From Sphingomonadaceae bacterium (GTDB lineage Bacteria > Pseudomonadota > Alphaproteobacteria > Sphingomonadales > Sphingomonadaceae): a stretch of 48,969 nucleotides of DNA. Where the stretch lies: the NCBI GenBank assembly GCA_025356175.1, contig JANXUP010000126.1, positions 1 through 48,969 on the forward strand, read 5' to 3'. Within the stretch, counting starts at the first letter, position 1. Each line of letters opens with the position of its first letter. The translations under genes were made by a program, and so were the position numbers. Below are positions 7,847 through 17,444 of the stretch, piece by piece. The notes below the pieces were generated by a model. It searched no databases. It was not told the DNA's origin and saw only the letters and a program-made list of their open reading frames with translations.

Positions 7847-9904
7847 CTATCCGCCGCGCAGCAATTGCACGCCCCAGTCGCGCTCGAACAGGTAGAGCAG
7901 CAGCCGGGCCGCTTCGCCGCGTTCGCCTTTCAGCCCGCCGTCGCGTTCGATCAGCAGCCGCGCGTCGTCATGCGCGATTGGCAGCAGGCGCTGGATCTGC
8001 TCAAGACTGGCCACCCGGAACGCCGCATCGCCCGACTGGCGCGTGCCGAGCAGTTCGCCGCCACCGCGCAGATCAAGGTCTTCCTCGGCAATGCGGAAAC
8101 CGTCCTGCGTTTCGCGCATCAAGGCGAGCCGCCGCTTGGCGGTTTCGCTCAGCATAGTGCCGCGCAGCAGCAGGCATGTACTGGCGCCGCTGCCTCGCCC
8201 CACCCGGCCGCGCAACTGATGCAACTGCGCCAGGCCGAACCGTTCAGCCTGTTCGATCACCATCAGCGTCGCAGCGGGCACATCGACCCCGACCTCGATC
8301 ACCGTGGTCGCGACCAGCAGCTTGGCCTCGCCGCGCACGAAACGCTCCATCGCGGCATCCTTGACCTCGGGGCGAAGCTGGCCGTGGACCAGCGCCACCG
8401 TATCGCCGAACCGGGCCTTGAGTTCCACATAGCGCGCCTCAGCGGCGGCAATGTCTTCGGTTTCAAGTTCCCGCACCATCGGACAGACCCAATAGGCTTG
8501 CTGCCCGCTCGCCAGATGCCGGTCGAGCGCACCGATCACATCGCCGATCCGTTCGAGCGCGACCACCCGGGTGTCAATCGGTTGCCGCCCGGGCGGCATT
8601 TCGTCGATCCGGCTGACGTCCATCTCGCCGTACTGCGCCAGGGTCAGCGTGCGCGGGATCGGGGTGGCGGTCATCGCCAAACAATGCGGGGTGCGCCGAC
8701 CTTTCTGCGCCAGCATTAGCCGCTGGCTGACCCCGAAGCGGTGCTGTTCGTCGATCACCACCAAGGCGAGGTTCTTGTAAGCCACCGCATCCTGAAAGAT
8801 CGCGTGCGTGCCGATCGCGATCTGGATTGAGCCATCGAACAGGCCCATCAGGATCGCCTCCCGCGCGCGGCCCTTGTCGCGCCCAGTCAGCAGCGCGACG
8901 GTCACTCCGGTCGGGGCGAGCATCCGGCTGATCGTTTCATAATGCTGGCGGGCGAGAATTTCGGTCGGGGCGAGCAAGGCCGCCTGCGCGCCGGCCTCTA
9001 CCGCAATCAGCATCGCCTCGACCGCCACTGCGGTCTTGCCCGAACCGACATCGCCCTGCAGCAGCCGCAGCATCGGCGCCGACTGCGCAATATCGCCTTC
9101 GATCTCGGCGATCGAGCGCTGCTGCGCGCCGGTCAGCGCAAACGGCAATTGCAGCCGCGCGCGCAGATTGCCGTCGCCTTGCAGCGGCGTGCCGACGTGC
9201 GCGCGGTTGGCGTTCTTGACCAGCAGCAGCGCCAGGCTGTTGGCGAGCAGCTCGTCATAAGCCAGCCGGTCGCGCGCGGCGGGATGTTCGCCCTTGTGCG
9301 CCAGCGTCAGCGCATCGCGCCAGCGCGGCCAGTGCATCTTGTCGGCCAGCGCCGGTTCGATCCATTCGGGCAGCTCCGGCACCGTTTCGAGCGCCTGGAG
9401 GATCAGCGTGGCTGTGCGGCCCTGGGTCAGCCCTTCGGACAGCGGATAGACCGGCTCGGTCAACTGGCCCGACAGCCCGGCGCTGTCTTCCGCAACATGG
9501 TCCGGATGGACGATTTGCAGCATCTGCCCGTACTGGTCGAGCCGCCCGGCAATCCAGCGCTTTTCGCCGAGCGGAAGCTGCTTCTTGCCCCACCCCGAAT
9601 TGCGCCCGAAATAGGTCACTGCGCAGATATTGCCGACCGCATCCTGCGCCAGCACGCGCAGCGGGCCGCGTCCGGGCGAAGCGCGGTACTCGACCGGGGT
9701 CAGGGCGATGACGATGTTATCGCCAACACTCGCCCCATCAAGGTCCGCCACCGCACGGCGCTCAACAAAGCGGTCGGGCAAATGGTAAGCGAAGTCCTTG
9801 ACCCTGGTCAGCCCAAGCCGCTCCAACGGACGCGCCAGCGCCGCGCCGACGCCCTTCAGGCTATCGGCCGACACAAACAGGGGATTGAGCCGTTCGGGAC
9901 GCAT
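7847..9904 (-). CDS. recG: ATP-dependent DNA helicase RecG
   Basis: RecG reverses stalled replication forks and processes branched recombination intermediates. The 685-residue length is normal. An N-terminal wedge/OB domain recognises branched DNA. Then come the helicase motifs: Walker A GDVGSGKTAVAVEA, motif II VIDEQHRFGV, motif III TATPIPRTL and motif VI QLRGRVGRG. The C-terminal ARMRETQDGFRIAEEDLDLRG-like region is present (LALMRETQDGF, then DLDLRGGGELLGTRQSG). I chose the ATG at 9904 because MRPERLNPLF is a typical RecG start. The open frame upstream overlaps the decarboxylase gene. The decarboxylase stop lies 17 bases upstream on the same strand. Confidence 0.97.
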   Translation of the reverse strand: MRPERLNPLFVSADSLKGVGAALARPLERLGLTRVKDFAYHLPDRFVERRAVADLDGASVGDNIVIALTPVEYRASPGRGPLRVLAQDAVGNICAVTYFGRNSGWGKKQLPLGEKRWIAGRLDQYGQMLQIVHPDHVAEDSAGLSGQLTEPVYPLSEGLTQGRTATLILQALETVPELPEWIEPALADKMHWPRWRDALTLAHKGEHPAARDRLAYDELLANSLALLLVKNANRAHVGTPLQGDGNLRARLQLPFALTGAQQRSIAEIEGDIAQSAPMLRLLQGDVGSGKTAVAVEAMLIAVEAGAQAALLAPTEILARQHYETISRMLAPTGVTVALLTGRDKGRAREAILMGLFDGSIQIAIGTHAIFQDAVAYKNLALVVIDEQHRFGVSQRLMLAQKGRRTPHCLAMTATPIPRTLTLAQYGEMDVSRIDEMPPGRQPIDTRVVALERIGDVIGALDRHLASGQQAYWVCPMVRELETEDIAAAEARYVELKARFGDTVALVHGQLRPEVKDAAMERFVRGEAKLLVATTVIEVGVDVPAATLMVIEQAERFGLAQLHQLRGRVGRGSGASTCLLLRGTMLSETAKRRLALMRETQDGFRIAEEDLDLRGGGELLGTRQSGDAAFRVASLEQIQRLLPIAHDDARLLIERDGGLKGERGEAARLLLYLFERDWGVQLLRGG

Positions 9905-9921
9905 GGCCGGGTTGATAGAGA

Positions 9922-11340
9922 CTAGCGGCGGGCTTGCACAGTCTCCCACGCAGCTCGCACCGCTTCCACGGTGATCCACGCGTCCTCTTCCGATGTAGCG
10001 ATCGAACAAACCGAAACGCGCATGATCAACCGTCCCCGCCACAATGCCGTGCCCATATAAGCCACCGCGTCCTGCTGGATTTGCGCAACGGTCGCCTGCG
10101 TCAACCGTTCACCTTCGCTATCGCCAAGTCGTGCGCCGAAGCGCACCACGAATTGGTTGAGTTCGGGGTGGTTGAGCACTTCGACACCAGGGATCTGGGC
10201 CATGCCATCCGCCATGAGCTGCGCCAGCCGGATGTCTTTATCGACCATTTGCGCGATCCCCGAGCGGCCGAGTCGCCGCATCATCGCCCACGCGGCAAAG
10301 CCGCGCGAACGGCGCGAAAGCTCGGGCACATAGGCACCGGGATGGCGAAATTGCTCATTGTCGCGGGTCAGATAGCTGGCCGCCATATCCATCGCGCGGC
10401 GGTGCGCTGATTCATGACGAACGATGACGAAACCGCAGTCATAAGGGGTCTGCAGCCACTTGTGCCCGTCGGTCGCCATGGAATCTGCCTGTTCGATCCC
10501 ATCGAGAAGATGCCGGTGCTTTTCACTCGCCCGGGCCCACAAACCAAATGCGCCATCGACATGAATCCACCCGCCGGCCGCATGAACCAGCGGGATTATT
10601 TCGGCAAATGGGTCGCTCACTCCGGTGTTGATCTGCCCGGCCTGGCCAATCACGATGGCAGGATCGCTGCTGGCCCTGAGCGCGCGCTCCAGATCGCCGG
10701 ACAGCATTCGGCCCAGAGTGTCCGTAGCGATTGTGGTGACCCGCTTCTCGCCCAGCCCAAGATAGCGCAGCCCTGAAAAAACCGTGTTGTGGGCATCGGC
10801 ACCGACCAACACACGCACATTTGGTGCGCCGTAGAGTCCATCGTCCTCGACGTTCCAGCCCTGCCGCAGCAACATTTCGCCCCGCGCTGCTGCAAGCCCG
10901 ACAAAATTGGCGATAGTTGCCCCGCTCACCAGCCCGACCGAGCTTTCCGCCGGCAAGTCAAGCAGTTCGAGTAGCCAGCGCGCTGCGACCGCCTCTACTG
11001 CCGCACCCGACGGGGTCATGGGTATACCGGCGCAGTTCTGCCCCCAAGCCGACGTCAGCCAGTCTGCTGCGACTCCCGCCAGATGCGAATGGCCATTGAC
11101 CCAGCCAAAGAAGCGGGGACTCACAATCGCACGAAGGCCGTCCCTGGCACCTGCATCCAGTTCTTCGATTACCGAGAGTCCGTCCGTTCCTTCGGCCGGC
11201 ACGGCCCGATCGAAACGGGCGAATATTTCCCCATAACCAGATGTCGGCGTCGTCGTAGCGCTAGCCATGTCCCGCCGGTATTCGGCGCTAAGCCGCGCCG
11301 CTAATTGCATAGCGGCGAAATCGCCCTCATCCAGCTTCAC
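9922..11340 (-). CDS. PLP-dependent decarboxylase (aromatic amino acid / glutamate group II type)
   Basis: This 472-residue protein is a fold-type I group II decarboxylase. The PLP lysine is K294 in TDGHKWLQTPYD. The aspartate that pairs with the pyridine nitrogen is in HVDGAFG (260-266). The cofactor phosphate site is around LVSGATIANF (137-146). The WVNGHSHLAG and GIPMTPSG segments match the substrate pocket of aromatic L-amino acid decarboxylases, but the amino acid used cannot be fixed. The start is a GTG at 11340, backed by GGGGAGG seven bases upstream. It is upstream of recG on the same strand, 17 bases apart, and so possibly co-transcribed. Confidence 0.9.
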   Translation of the reverse strand: MKLDEGDFAAMQLAARLSAEYRRDMASATTTPTSGYGEIFARFDRAVPAEGTDGLSVIEELDAGARDGLRAIVSPRFFGWVNGHSHLAGVAADWLTSAWGQNCAGIPMTPSGAAVEAVAARWLLELLDLPAESSVGLVSGATIANFVGLAAARGEMLLRQGWNVEDDGLYGAPNVRVLVGADAHNTVFSGLRYLGLGEKRVTTIATDTLGRMLSGDLERALRASSDPAIVIGQAGQINTGVSDPFAEIIPLVHAAGGWIHVDGAFGLWARASEKHRHLLDGIEQADSMATDGHKWLQTPYDCGFVIVRHESAHRRAMDMAASYLTRDNEQFRHPGAYVPELSRRSRGFAAWAMMRRLGRSGIAQMVDKDIRLAQLMADGMAQIPGVEVLNHPELNQFVVRFGARLGDSEGERLTQATVAQIQQDAVAYMGTALWRGRLIMRVSVCSIATSEEDAWITVEAVRAAWETVQARR

Positions 11341-11424
11341 TTACGTCCTCCCCTTCACCGCCTTGCTAGCAGTTGAACAGGGGTGGCGCATCCCGAAAGC
11401 TGCGGCCGAACCAGCAGACCGAGT

Positions 11425-12069
11425 TTAAGCGTGCGCGTAGGCAAGATGCGGATAAAAATACCCAGGTTCCCCGGCACGCGCCGCTTCCAACTGGACGCTG
11501 GCGAATTGCCAGTTGGCCAAGCCATCGAACCAGCTCTTGAGAAAACCTTCGCGGTCATTCTGGTGATCGAGATAATAGGCGTGTTCCCAGGCATCGCAAA
11601 CCAGCAGTGGCATTGCATCGGGGTCATCGAGGAAGTCAGCCGCATCGTGCGTGCTCATCACCTGAAGCTGCTGCCCTTGTGCCACGAGCCAGACCCAGCC
11701 CGAGCCGAACTGTGCGACGCCTTCTTCAACGAAACGCGCCTTAAGCGTCGCCAGATCGCCGAAACTCGATTCGACTGCCGCGGCGAGATCGCCCACCGGT
11801 TTCAGCGAATCGCCGGTCATCGATTGCCAGAAGAATCCGTGGTTCCAGACTTGCGCAGCATTGTTGTAAAGCTTGGTCTGGCCGCGCGCCTTTGCCTCGC
11901 GCACCATGTCCTCAACCGATAGGTCCGCCAGGCCGGCCTTGTCGGCCAGCTCGTTGGCTTTTTTGACATAAGCGGCGTGGTGTTTGTCATGATGGAATCG
12001 CATCGTATTCGCTGAGATTACCGGTTCCAGCGCAGCGTAATCGTAGGGCAGTTTGCAAAGCTCGATCAT
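11425..12069 (-). CDS. sodB: Superoxide dismutase, iron type
   Basis: It converts superoxide to oxygen and peroxide in the cytoplasm. The protein has 214 residues. Metal ligands are H26 (MRFHHDKHH), H77 (WNHGFFW), D159 and H163 (CDAWEHAYY). Q73 in NNAAQVWNH is the position used by iron enzymes. Manganese enzymes place their glutamine near residue 146 instead, so the iron form is favoured. The ATG at 12069 has AGGAG eight bases upstream and decides the start. Compared with E. coli SodB there is an extra tail of about 18 residues rich in Tyr, His and Pro after the conserved NWQFA. The gene is divergent from the host-attachment-family gene. Confidence 0.96.
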   Translation of the reverse strand: MIELCKLPYDYAALEPVISANTMRFHHDKHHAAYVKKANELADKAGLADLSVEDMVREAKARGQTKLYNNAAQVWNHGFFWQSMTGDSLKPVGDLAAAVESSFGDLATLKARFVEEGVAQFGSGWVWLVAQGQQLQVMSTHDAADFLDDPDAMPLLVCDAWEHAYYLDHQNDREGFLKSWFDGLANWQFASVQLEAARAGEPGYFYPHLAYAHA

Positions 12070-12284
12070 CGAAGTGCTCCTGGAAATTCGGATGTATAAC
12101 TGGAACGCTTGGGCCAATTGGATCGTTCCGGCACGGCCCGGCGCATTCGCGGGTCTGCGGCGAGTTGACCCATGCCAAAGACAACCTGTCTGCAGAACTG
12201 CCAAGCCTGCGAAATGGTCCGCCGGACTTTCCGGACATCTCATGCGTTATTGCCATGACAAGCCCCCGCTTGGAGGAGAATATC

Positions 12285-12689
12285 ATGTTGTTACCCCACG
12301 GAACCGTAATTGCAGTGATCGACGGCGTTACCTTTGAACTTTACCGCAACACCGGAACCGAAGCCGAACCCGAACTAAGCCCTGAAGACAGCCCCAAGCT
12401 TGATGCCAGCAATCATTCGGGAGGCAGCCATCATTCCAGTTCGGGCAATCCGGGCGGTCACCAGGCGGATGAAGATGCACACGCGATTGCCGCAGTCGAA
12501 TGGCTCAACCAGCAAGTGCTGGGACACAAGATCACCGATCTGGTGGTGCTCGCAGCACCGCGCACCCTTGGTGAACTGCGCAAGCACTATCACAAGCTGA
12601 CCCAGCAGGCCCTGCTTGGCGAAATCAACAAATCGATGTCGGGTCGGCAGCCGAGCGAGCTGATCGAGGCGCTGCGAGAACCCGTTTGA
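12285..12689 (+). CDS. Host attachment family protein (baeRF family 12-like)
   Basis: This protein has 134 residues. The N-terminal LLPHGTVIAVIDGVTFELYRN and C-terminal ITDLVVLAAPRTLGELRKHY match the host-attachment family, relatives of archaeo-eukaryotic release factor domains. The family was named from plant-associated Agrobacterium and its biochemical role is unsettled. The middle (about 35-65) is a flexible insert rich in Ser, Gly and His (NHSGGSHHSSSGN). I chose the ATG at 12285 because GGAGGAG lies seven bases upstream. An in-frame upstream extension has no ribosome site. The gene ends 41 bases before sdhE on the same strand, and they may share a transcript. Confidence 0.82.
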   Translation: MLLPHGTVIAVIDGVTFELYRNTGTEAEPELSPEDSPKLDASNHSGGSHHSSSGNPGGHQADEDAHAIAAVEWLNQQVLGHKITDLVVLAAPRTLGELRKHYHKLTQQALLGEINKSMSGRQPSELIEALREPV

Positions 12690-12730
12690 CCGCTTGCCAT
12701 CGGCCCTGTCGCAGCCTAGCGGCGGGGCCG

Positions 12731-12997
12731 ATGGACCATACCGATCGCCTCAATCGCTTGAAGTTCCGCGCTTGGCACCGCGGCACGCGCGAAGCCGATT
12801 ACATGATCGGCTGCTTCTTCGACGTGCATCACGCCAGCTGGGCCGAGCCTGAGATTGCCTGGTTCGAAGCGCTGCTCGACGAGGACGATGTCGACGTGAT
12901 GGCTTGGGCGCTGGGCACGCAGGAAGTGCCCGCGCGTTATGTTGGCGCGCAGATGGACGCATTCCGCAAATTGGATTTTGTGAAAATCGCGCACTGA
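12731..12997 (+). CDS. sdhE: Succinate dehydrogenase flavinylation factor SdhE
   Basis: SdhE promotes covalent attachment of FAD to the succinate dehydrogenase flavoprotein. The protein has 88 residues, the normal size. The diagnostic RGxxE motif appears as RGTRE at residues 17-21, inside RAWHRGTREADYMIG. The rest is helical (ALLDEDDVDVMAWALG). The ATG at 12731 gives the family-typical start. The in-frame TTG 45 bases earlier overlaps the previous stop codon and is unlikely. The gene is followed after 89 bases by mfd. Confidence 0.93.
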   Translation: MDHTDRLNRLKFRAWHRGTREADYMIGCFFDVHHASWAEPEIAWFEALLDEDDVDVMAWALGTQEVPARYVGAQMDAFRKLDFVKIAH

Positions 12998-13086
12998 CAG
13001 CGGGCAAATGCCGCGCTAAGGCGCGCTGACATTCCCACCCCGCCGGCGCCGTTTCCGCTTGCGGGGCAATCGCCGTTGCTCGAACC

Positions 13087-16000
13087 ATGCCCGATTTTGC
13101 AAATATCCTGTCCTCGACCACCCCGCTGACGCTGGCATCCCTGCCGCGCGGAGCGCAACCGCTGGTGCTGGCCGACATGGCGCGCGCCACAAAAGCCCGC
13201 GCGGTGTTCATTGCGCCGGACGAATCCGGCATGCAGTCCATCGTCGATACCGCTGCCTATTTCGCGCCGGAGATCGAAGTCATTGCTTTCCCGGCGTGGG
13301 ATTGCCTGCCTTATGACCGGGCCAGCCCCGCTCTGGCGATCAGCGCCCGGCGGCTCGCCGCGCTGCACCGGCTCCAGGCACCGGCAGCGGGCCCGCAGTT
13401 GTTCGTCACCACGATCAATGCCGTGCTCCAGCGCGTGGTCAGCCCGTTTCGTGTGCGCGAGAACGTCCGGCTGCTGAAGCCAGGCATGGAAATTCCCCGC
13501 GAAAGCCTGATCGAGCTGCTCCAGCGTCAGGGCTACAGCCGCACCGATACGGTGGCCGATGCCGGTGAATACGCGGTGCGCGGCTCGATCTTCGATATCT
13601 ATCCATCCGGGCTCGGCAGCGGCCTCAGGCTCGATTTCTTCGGCGACGAGCTGGAGACGTTGCGGCTGTTCGATCCCAATTCCCAGCGATCGACCGGCAC
13701 CATCGGCGAACACCTGCTGCTCCCGGCGAGCGAGGCCTTGCTCGATGAGGCCAGCGTCAAGCGCTTCCGCAGCGGCTACCGCGACCTGTTCGGAGCCAAT
13801 GCCACGTCCGACCCGCTGTATCAGGCGGTCAGCGATGGGCGCCGGCTCGCGGGGATGGAACATTGGCTGCCACTGTTCGAAGACAAGTTGTTCACACTGT
13901 TCGATCACCTTGGCGCCAAGAACCTGATGCTGATTGACAATGCCGCGCTCGGTTCGGCCGAAGAGCGGCTGAGCGATGTGGCGGACTATTATGCCAGCCG
14001 CACCGAAACGTCGGGCAGGGCCGTGGGCAGTTATCGCCCGTTGACTCCTTCGGCGCTGTACCTGACCCGGGCCGAGCTCGATACGCAGATGGCCGGTCAT
14101 CCGGTCCATCGCGCCGATATCTTTTCGCAGCCCGGCAGCGCCAAGGTGATCGACCTTGGCTTTTCTGGCGGCCGCGATTTCGCGCCCGAGCGTGCCCGCG
14201 GCGACAACGTCTATGAAGCCGCCGCACGCTACCTTCAGGGGCAGGCGGCCCAGGGCAAGAAGACGCTGATTGCCGCCTATTCGGAAGGCAGCCGCGCGCG
14301 GATCAGCGCCATCCTGGGTGAGGCTGTACGCCCCGCCCCGTCCCCGGCCGGGACCTGGCAGGAAGCGCTGGGCCTCGCCGCGAAGGGTGCGGTCACCGCG
14401 ATCGTCCTGCCGCTGGAAAACGGTTTTTCGAACGCCGAGATGGAGCTGGTCACCGAGCAGGATGTGTTGGGCGATCGGCTGGTGCGGCGCAAGAAACGGC
14501 GGAAGGGCGCCGATGCCTTCCTCGCCGAGCTGGCCGCGCTGACCCCCGGTGACCTGGTGGTGCACCTTGAGCACGGAATCGGACGCTACGGCGGCTTGCA
14601 ATCAATCCAGGTCGGCCAAAGCCCGCACGACTGCGTAATGCTGGAATATGCCAGCGGCGATAAATTATACGTACCGGTCGAGAATATCGACGTGCTCAGC
14701 CGCTATGGCAGCGACAACGAATTTACCGCGCTTGACCGCCTCGGCGGTGAAGGCTGGCAGAAACGCAAGAGCCGGCTCAAGGAACGCATCCGCGCGATCG
14801 CGCACGAACTGCTCAAGACCGCTGCCCTGCGCGCGCTGCGCCAAGCCCCGGTGCTGGAGCTCGATCAAGCCAGTTACGACCAGTTCGTCGAACGCTTCCC
14901 GTGGCAGGAAACCGATGATCAGGACGCGGCGATCGACGACGTGCTGGCCGATCTGGCAGCGGGCAAGCCGATGGACCGGCTGGTCTGCGGCGATGTCGGT
15001 TTCGGCAAGACCGAGGTCGCCTTGCGCGCAGCCTTCGTCGCGGCGATGGCCGGGCATCAGGTCGCGGTGGTCGCGCCGACCACGCTGCTGGCGCGCCAAC
15101 ACTACAGCGGCTTTGTCGAGCGCTTCGGCGGGTTCCCGCTCAAGATCGGGCGCCTGTCGCGGCTGGTCGGCGACAAAGAGGCCAAACTCACCAAGGCGGG
15201 ACTGGCTGATGGCACGGTCGATATCGTGATCGGAACCCACGCGCTGCTCGCAAAAAGCCTGAGCTTCAAGCAGCTCGGGCTTGTAATCGTTGATGAAGAA
15301 CAACGCTTCGGGGTCACGCACAAGGAAGCGCTGAAAGCACTGCGCACCAACGTGCACATGCTGACGCTGACCGCCACCCCGATCCCGCGCACCTTGCAGA
15401 TGGCGATGTCGGGCCTGCGGGAACTATCCACGATCCAGACCCCGCCGGTCGACCGGCTGGCGGTGCGGACCTACGTGATGGAGTGGGACGCAATGGTCAT
15501 GCGCGAAGCGTTGCTGCGCGAACATCATCGCGGCGGGCAGAGCTTCATCGTGGTGCCGCGGATCGCGGACATGGAAGCGGTCGAGAAGTGGTTGCGAGAT
15601 TTCGTGCCCGAAGTTCGCGCCGTTTCCGCGCACGGGCAAATGGTGCCGAGCGAGGTCGAGGAGCGGATGAGTGCCTTCTACGAGAAGCGTTACGAAGTGC
15701 TGCTGTCCACCACCATCGTCGAATCGGGCCTCGATATTCCGAGCGCCAACACGATCATCATCCACCGCGCGGACCGGTTCGGGCTCGCCCAGCTTTACCA
15801 GCTGCGCGGGCGGGTCGGCCGCTCGAAACTGCGCGCTTATGCCTATCTGACTACGCCCGCAGATACCCAGCTTTCGGAAGTGGCCGAAAAGCGCCTCAAA
15901 GTGCTCGGCGATCTCGATAGCCTGGGGGCCGGTTTCCAGCTCGCCAGCCACGATCTCGACATCCGCGGTGCGGGCAACCTGCTTGGCGACGAGCAATCGG

Positions 16001-16569
16001 GCCACATCCGCGAAGTCGGCTTCGAGCTTTACCAATCGATGCTTGAGGACGCGATCCTGGCGGCCAAGGCGGGCGAGCTCGGTCTGGCGCGCGAACGCAA
16101 CGCGCTCAACCCGCAGATCACCGTCGATGCGCCGATCATGATCCCCGAAGAATACGTCCCCGATCTGGCGGTGCGGATGGCACTCTATCGCCGCCTCAAC
16201 GACGCGCAGGACAATGCCGAGATCGAAAGCCTGTCAGCCGAAATGATCGACCGGTTCGGTCCACTCCCCGCGCCGACCGCCAACCTGATCAAGCTGATCG
16301 AGATCAAGCGCCAAGCGATCGAGGCGAACATTGCCAAGATCGATGTCGGCGCCAAGGGCACGCTGGTCAGCTTCCACGGTGACAGCTTCCCCGATCCGCT
16401 CGGCCTGATCGCCTACGCCGAGCGGCTCGCGGGCACGATCAAGCTGCGCCCCGATCACAAGATCGTCGTGACCCGGGTGTGGGCAAATGCCGAAGCGCGA
16501 TTGCACGGGCTGTCCCAGCTGACCAAGGGATTGAGCGCGATTGCGCGCAAAGCGAACGCGCGCAAATGA
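13087..16569 (+). CDS. mfd: Transcription-repair coupling factor Mfd
   Basis: Mfd removes RNA polymerase stalled at DNA lesions and recruits UvrA. It has 1160 residues, full length. In order there are: the UvrB-homology region (WDCLPYDRASPALAISARR, about 70-260), a middle domain, the RNA polymerase interaction domain (LTPGDLVVHLEHGIGRYGG, about 480-560), the helicase core with Walker A GDVGFGKTEVAL, motif II VDEEQRFGV and motif III LTATPIPRTLQ, the RecG-like TRG hairpin (DLDIRGAGNLLGDEQSGH), and the C-terminal regulatory TRCF domain (ITVDAPIMIPEEYVPD onward). All motifs look intact. The start ATG at 13087 begins MPDFANIL. Confidence 0.98.
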   Translation: MPDFANILSSTTPLTLASLPRGAQPLVLADMARATKARAVFIAPDESGMQSIVDTAAYFAPEIEVIAFPAWDCLPYDRASPALAISARRLAALHRLQAPAAGPQLFVTTINAVLQRVVSPFRVRENVRLLKPGMEIPRESLIELLQRQGYSRTDTVADAGEYAVRGSIFDIYPSGLGSGLRLDFFGDELETLRLFDPNSQRSTGTIGEHLLLPASEALLDEASVKRFRSGYRDLFGANATSDPLYQAVSDGRRLAGMEHWLPLFEDKLFTLFDHLGAKNLMLIDNAALGSAEERLSDVADYYASRTETSGRAVGSYRPLTPSALYLTRAELDTQMAGHPVHRADIFSQPGSAKVIDLGFSGGRDFAPERARGDNVYEAAARYLQGQAAQGKKTLIAAYSEGSRARISAILGEAVRPAPSPAGTWQEALGLAAKGAVTAIVLPLENGFSNAEMELVTEQDVLGDRLVRRKKRRKGADAFLAELAALTPGDLVVHLEHGIGRYGGLQSIQVGQSPHDCVMLEYASGDKLYVPVENIDVLSRYGSDNEFTALDRLGGEGWQKRKSRLKERIRAIAHELLKTAALRALRQAPVLELDQASYDQFVERFPWQETDDQDAAIDDVLADLAAGKPMDRLVCGDVGFGKTEVALRAAFVAAMAGHQVAVVAPTTLLARQHYSGFVERFGGFPLKIGRLSRLVGDKEAKLTKAGLADGTVDIVIGTHALLAKSLSFKQLGLVIVDEEQRFGVTHKEALKALRTNVHMLTLTATPIPRTLQMAMSGLRELSTIQTPPVDRLAVRTYVMEWDAMVMREALLREHHRGGQSFIVVPRIADMEAVEKWLRDFVPEVRAVSAHGQMVPSEVEERMSAFYEKRYEVLLSTTIVESGLDIPSANTIIIHRADRFGLAQLYQLRGRVGRSKLRAYAYLTTPADTQLSEVAEKRLKVLGDLDSLGAGFQLASHDLDIRGAGNLLGDEQSGHIREVGFELYQSMLEDAILAAKAGELGLARERNALNPQITVDAPIMIPEEYVPDLAVRMALYRRLNDAQDNAEIESLSAEMIDRFGPLPAPTANLIKLIEIKRQAIEANIAKIDVGAKGTLVSFHGDSFPDPLGLIAYAERLAGTIKLRPDHKIVVTRVWANAEARLHGLSQLTKGLSAIARKANARK

Positions 16570-16594
16570 GGACAACGTTAACTGCAAGTCTGAT

Positions 16595-17401
16595 ATGCGT
16601 GCCCGGATGACCGAGCGCCGCCAGCCTGCCGCAAAGCCCCGGATAGTCCGCCGTCTGGCCGATCTGGAGAGCGCGCTGGCCCGCAACGAGATCGAAATCG
16701 TGTTCCAGCCGCAGGTCGAAATCGCCAGCGGCGTCCCGGTGGGGGTCGAAGCACTGGCGCGCTGGCAGCATCCCGATCTGGGGAAACTCGGCCCCGATCG
16801 GCTGTTCGACATCGCTGCACGTTCGGGCACCATTGCCGCACTCTCACGTCACATCCAGGACCGCGCGCTGGCGCTGGCCGCAAAGTGGCAGCCGCCGCTC
16901 GACGCGCTCCGGCTGTCGGTCAACGTGACCAGCCATGACATCGCCGAACAGCGCTTCGCTGACGACAAGCTGGCACGGCTGCGGAGCACCGGCTTCCCGG
17001 CTGATCGCCTGACATTGGAGATCACCGAAGCCGGGCTCATTGAGGACCTGAACCGTGCGGCACAGGTCCTGCAAGGCCTGCGCGAACAAGGTCTGCACAT
17101 CGCCATTGATGATTTCGGCACCGGCTATTCCAGCCTTGCTTACCTCAAGGCATTGCCGGTGGACACGCTCAAGCTTGATCGGGCTTTCACGCAGGATATA
17201 GCCGGCTGCGCCAAGGCCCGGATCATCGTCAGCAGCGTGATCGCCATGGCCCGCGACCTCGGCCTCACCGTAATCGCGGAGGGAGTTGAAACCGAGGAAC
17301 AGCGCGCTTTGCTCGCCCAACAGGGTGTCGCACTGTGCCAAGGCTTCCTGTTTGCCCCAGCGATGAGCAGCAAGGCTTTGGCGAATTGGGCTGCCCGCTA
17401 A
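16595..17401 (+). CDS. EAL-domain cyclic di-GMP phosphodiesterase
   Basis: This is a single-domain EAL protein of 268 residues. The catalytic set appears complete: EAL at 52-54, N110, E142 in EITE, the metal-binding DDFGTGYSSL loop at 172-181, K193 and E229 in EGVET. It should therefore be an active phosphodiesterase that lowers cyclic di-GMP. There is no sensor, GGDEF or membrane segment. Only a short basic N terminus (MTERRQPAAKPRIVRR) precedes the domain. The start is uncertain: ATG at 16595 or 16607, both with weak ribosome sites. A TTG at 16541 would overlap mfd. It begins 25 bases after mfd on the same strand. Confidence 0.92.
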   Translation: MRARMTERRQPAAKPRIVRRLADLESALARNEIEIVFQPQVEIASGVPVGVEALARWQHPDLGKLGPDRLFDIAARSGTIAALSRHIQDRALALAAKWQPPLDALRLSVNVTSHDIAEQRFADDKLARLRSTGFPADRLTLEITEAGLIEDLNRAAQVLQGLREQGLHIAIDDFGTGYSSLAYLKALPVDTLKLDRAFTQDIAGCAKARIIVSSVIAMARDLGLTVIAEGVETEEQRALLAQQGVALCQGFLFAPAMSSKALANWAAR

Positions 17402-17444
17402 GCAAACCGTTGCCGCGAGGCCGTACGCGCCCTATTCCCCGGTC

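Noticed and set aside
8942..9925. Plus-strand 327-residue open frame opposite recG
   Set aside because: It is antisense to recG with no recognisable motif.
12937..14601. Minus-strand 554-residue open frame
   Set aside because: It is antisense to mfd, sdhE's end and the intergenic gap. No domain or ribosome site is present, and mfd is unmistakable.
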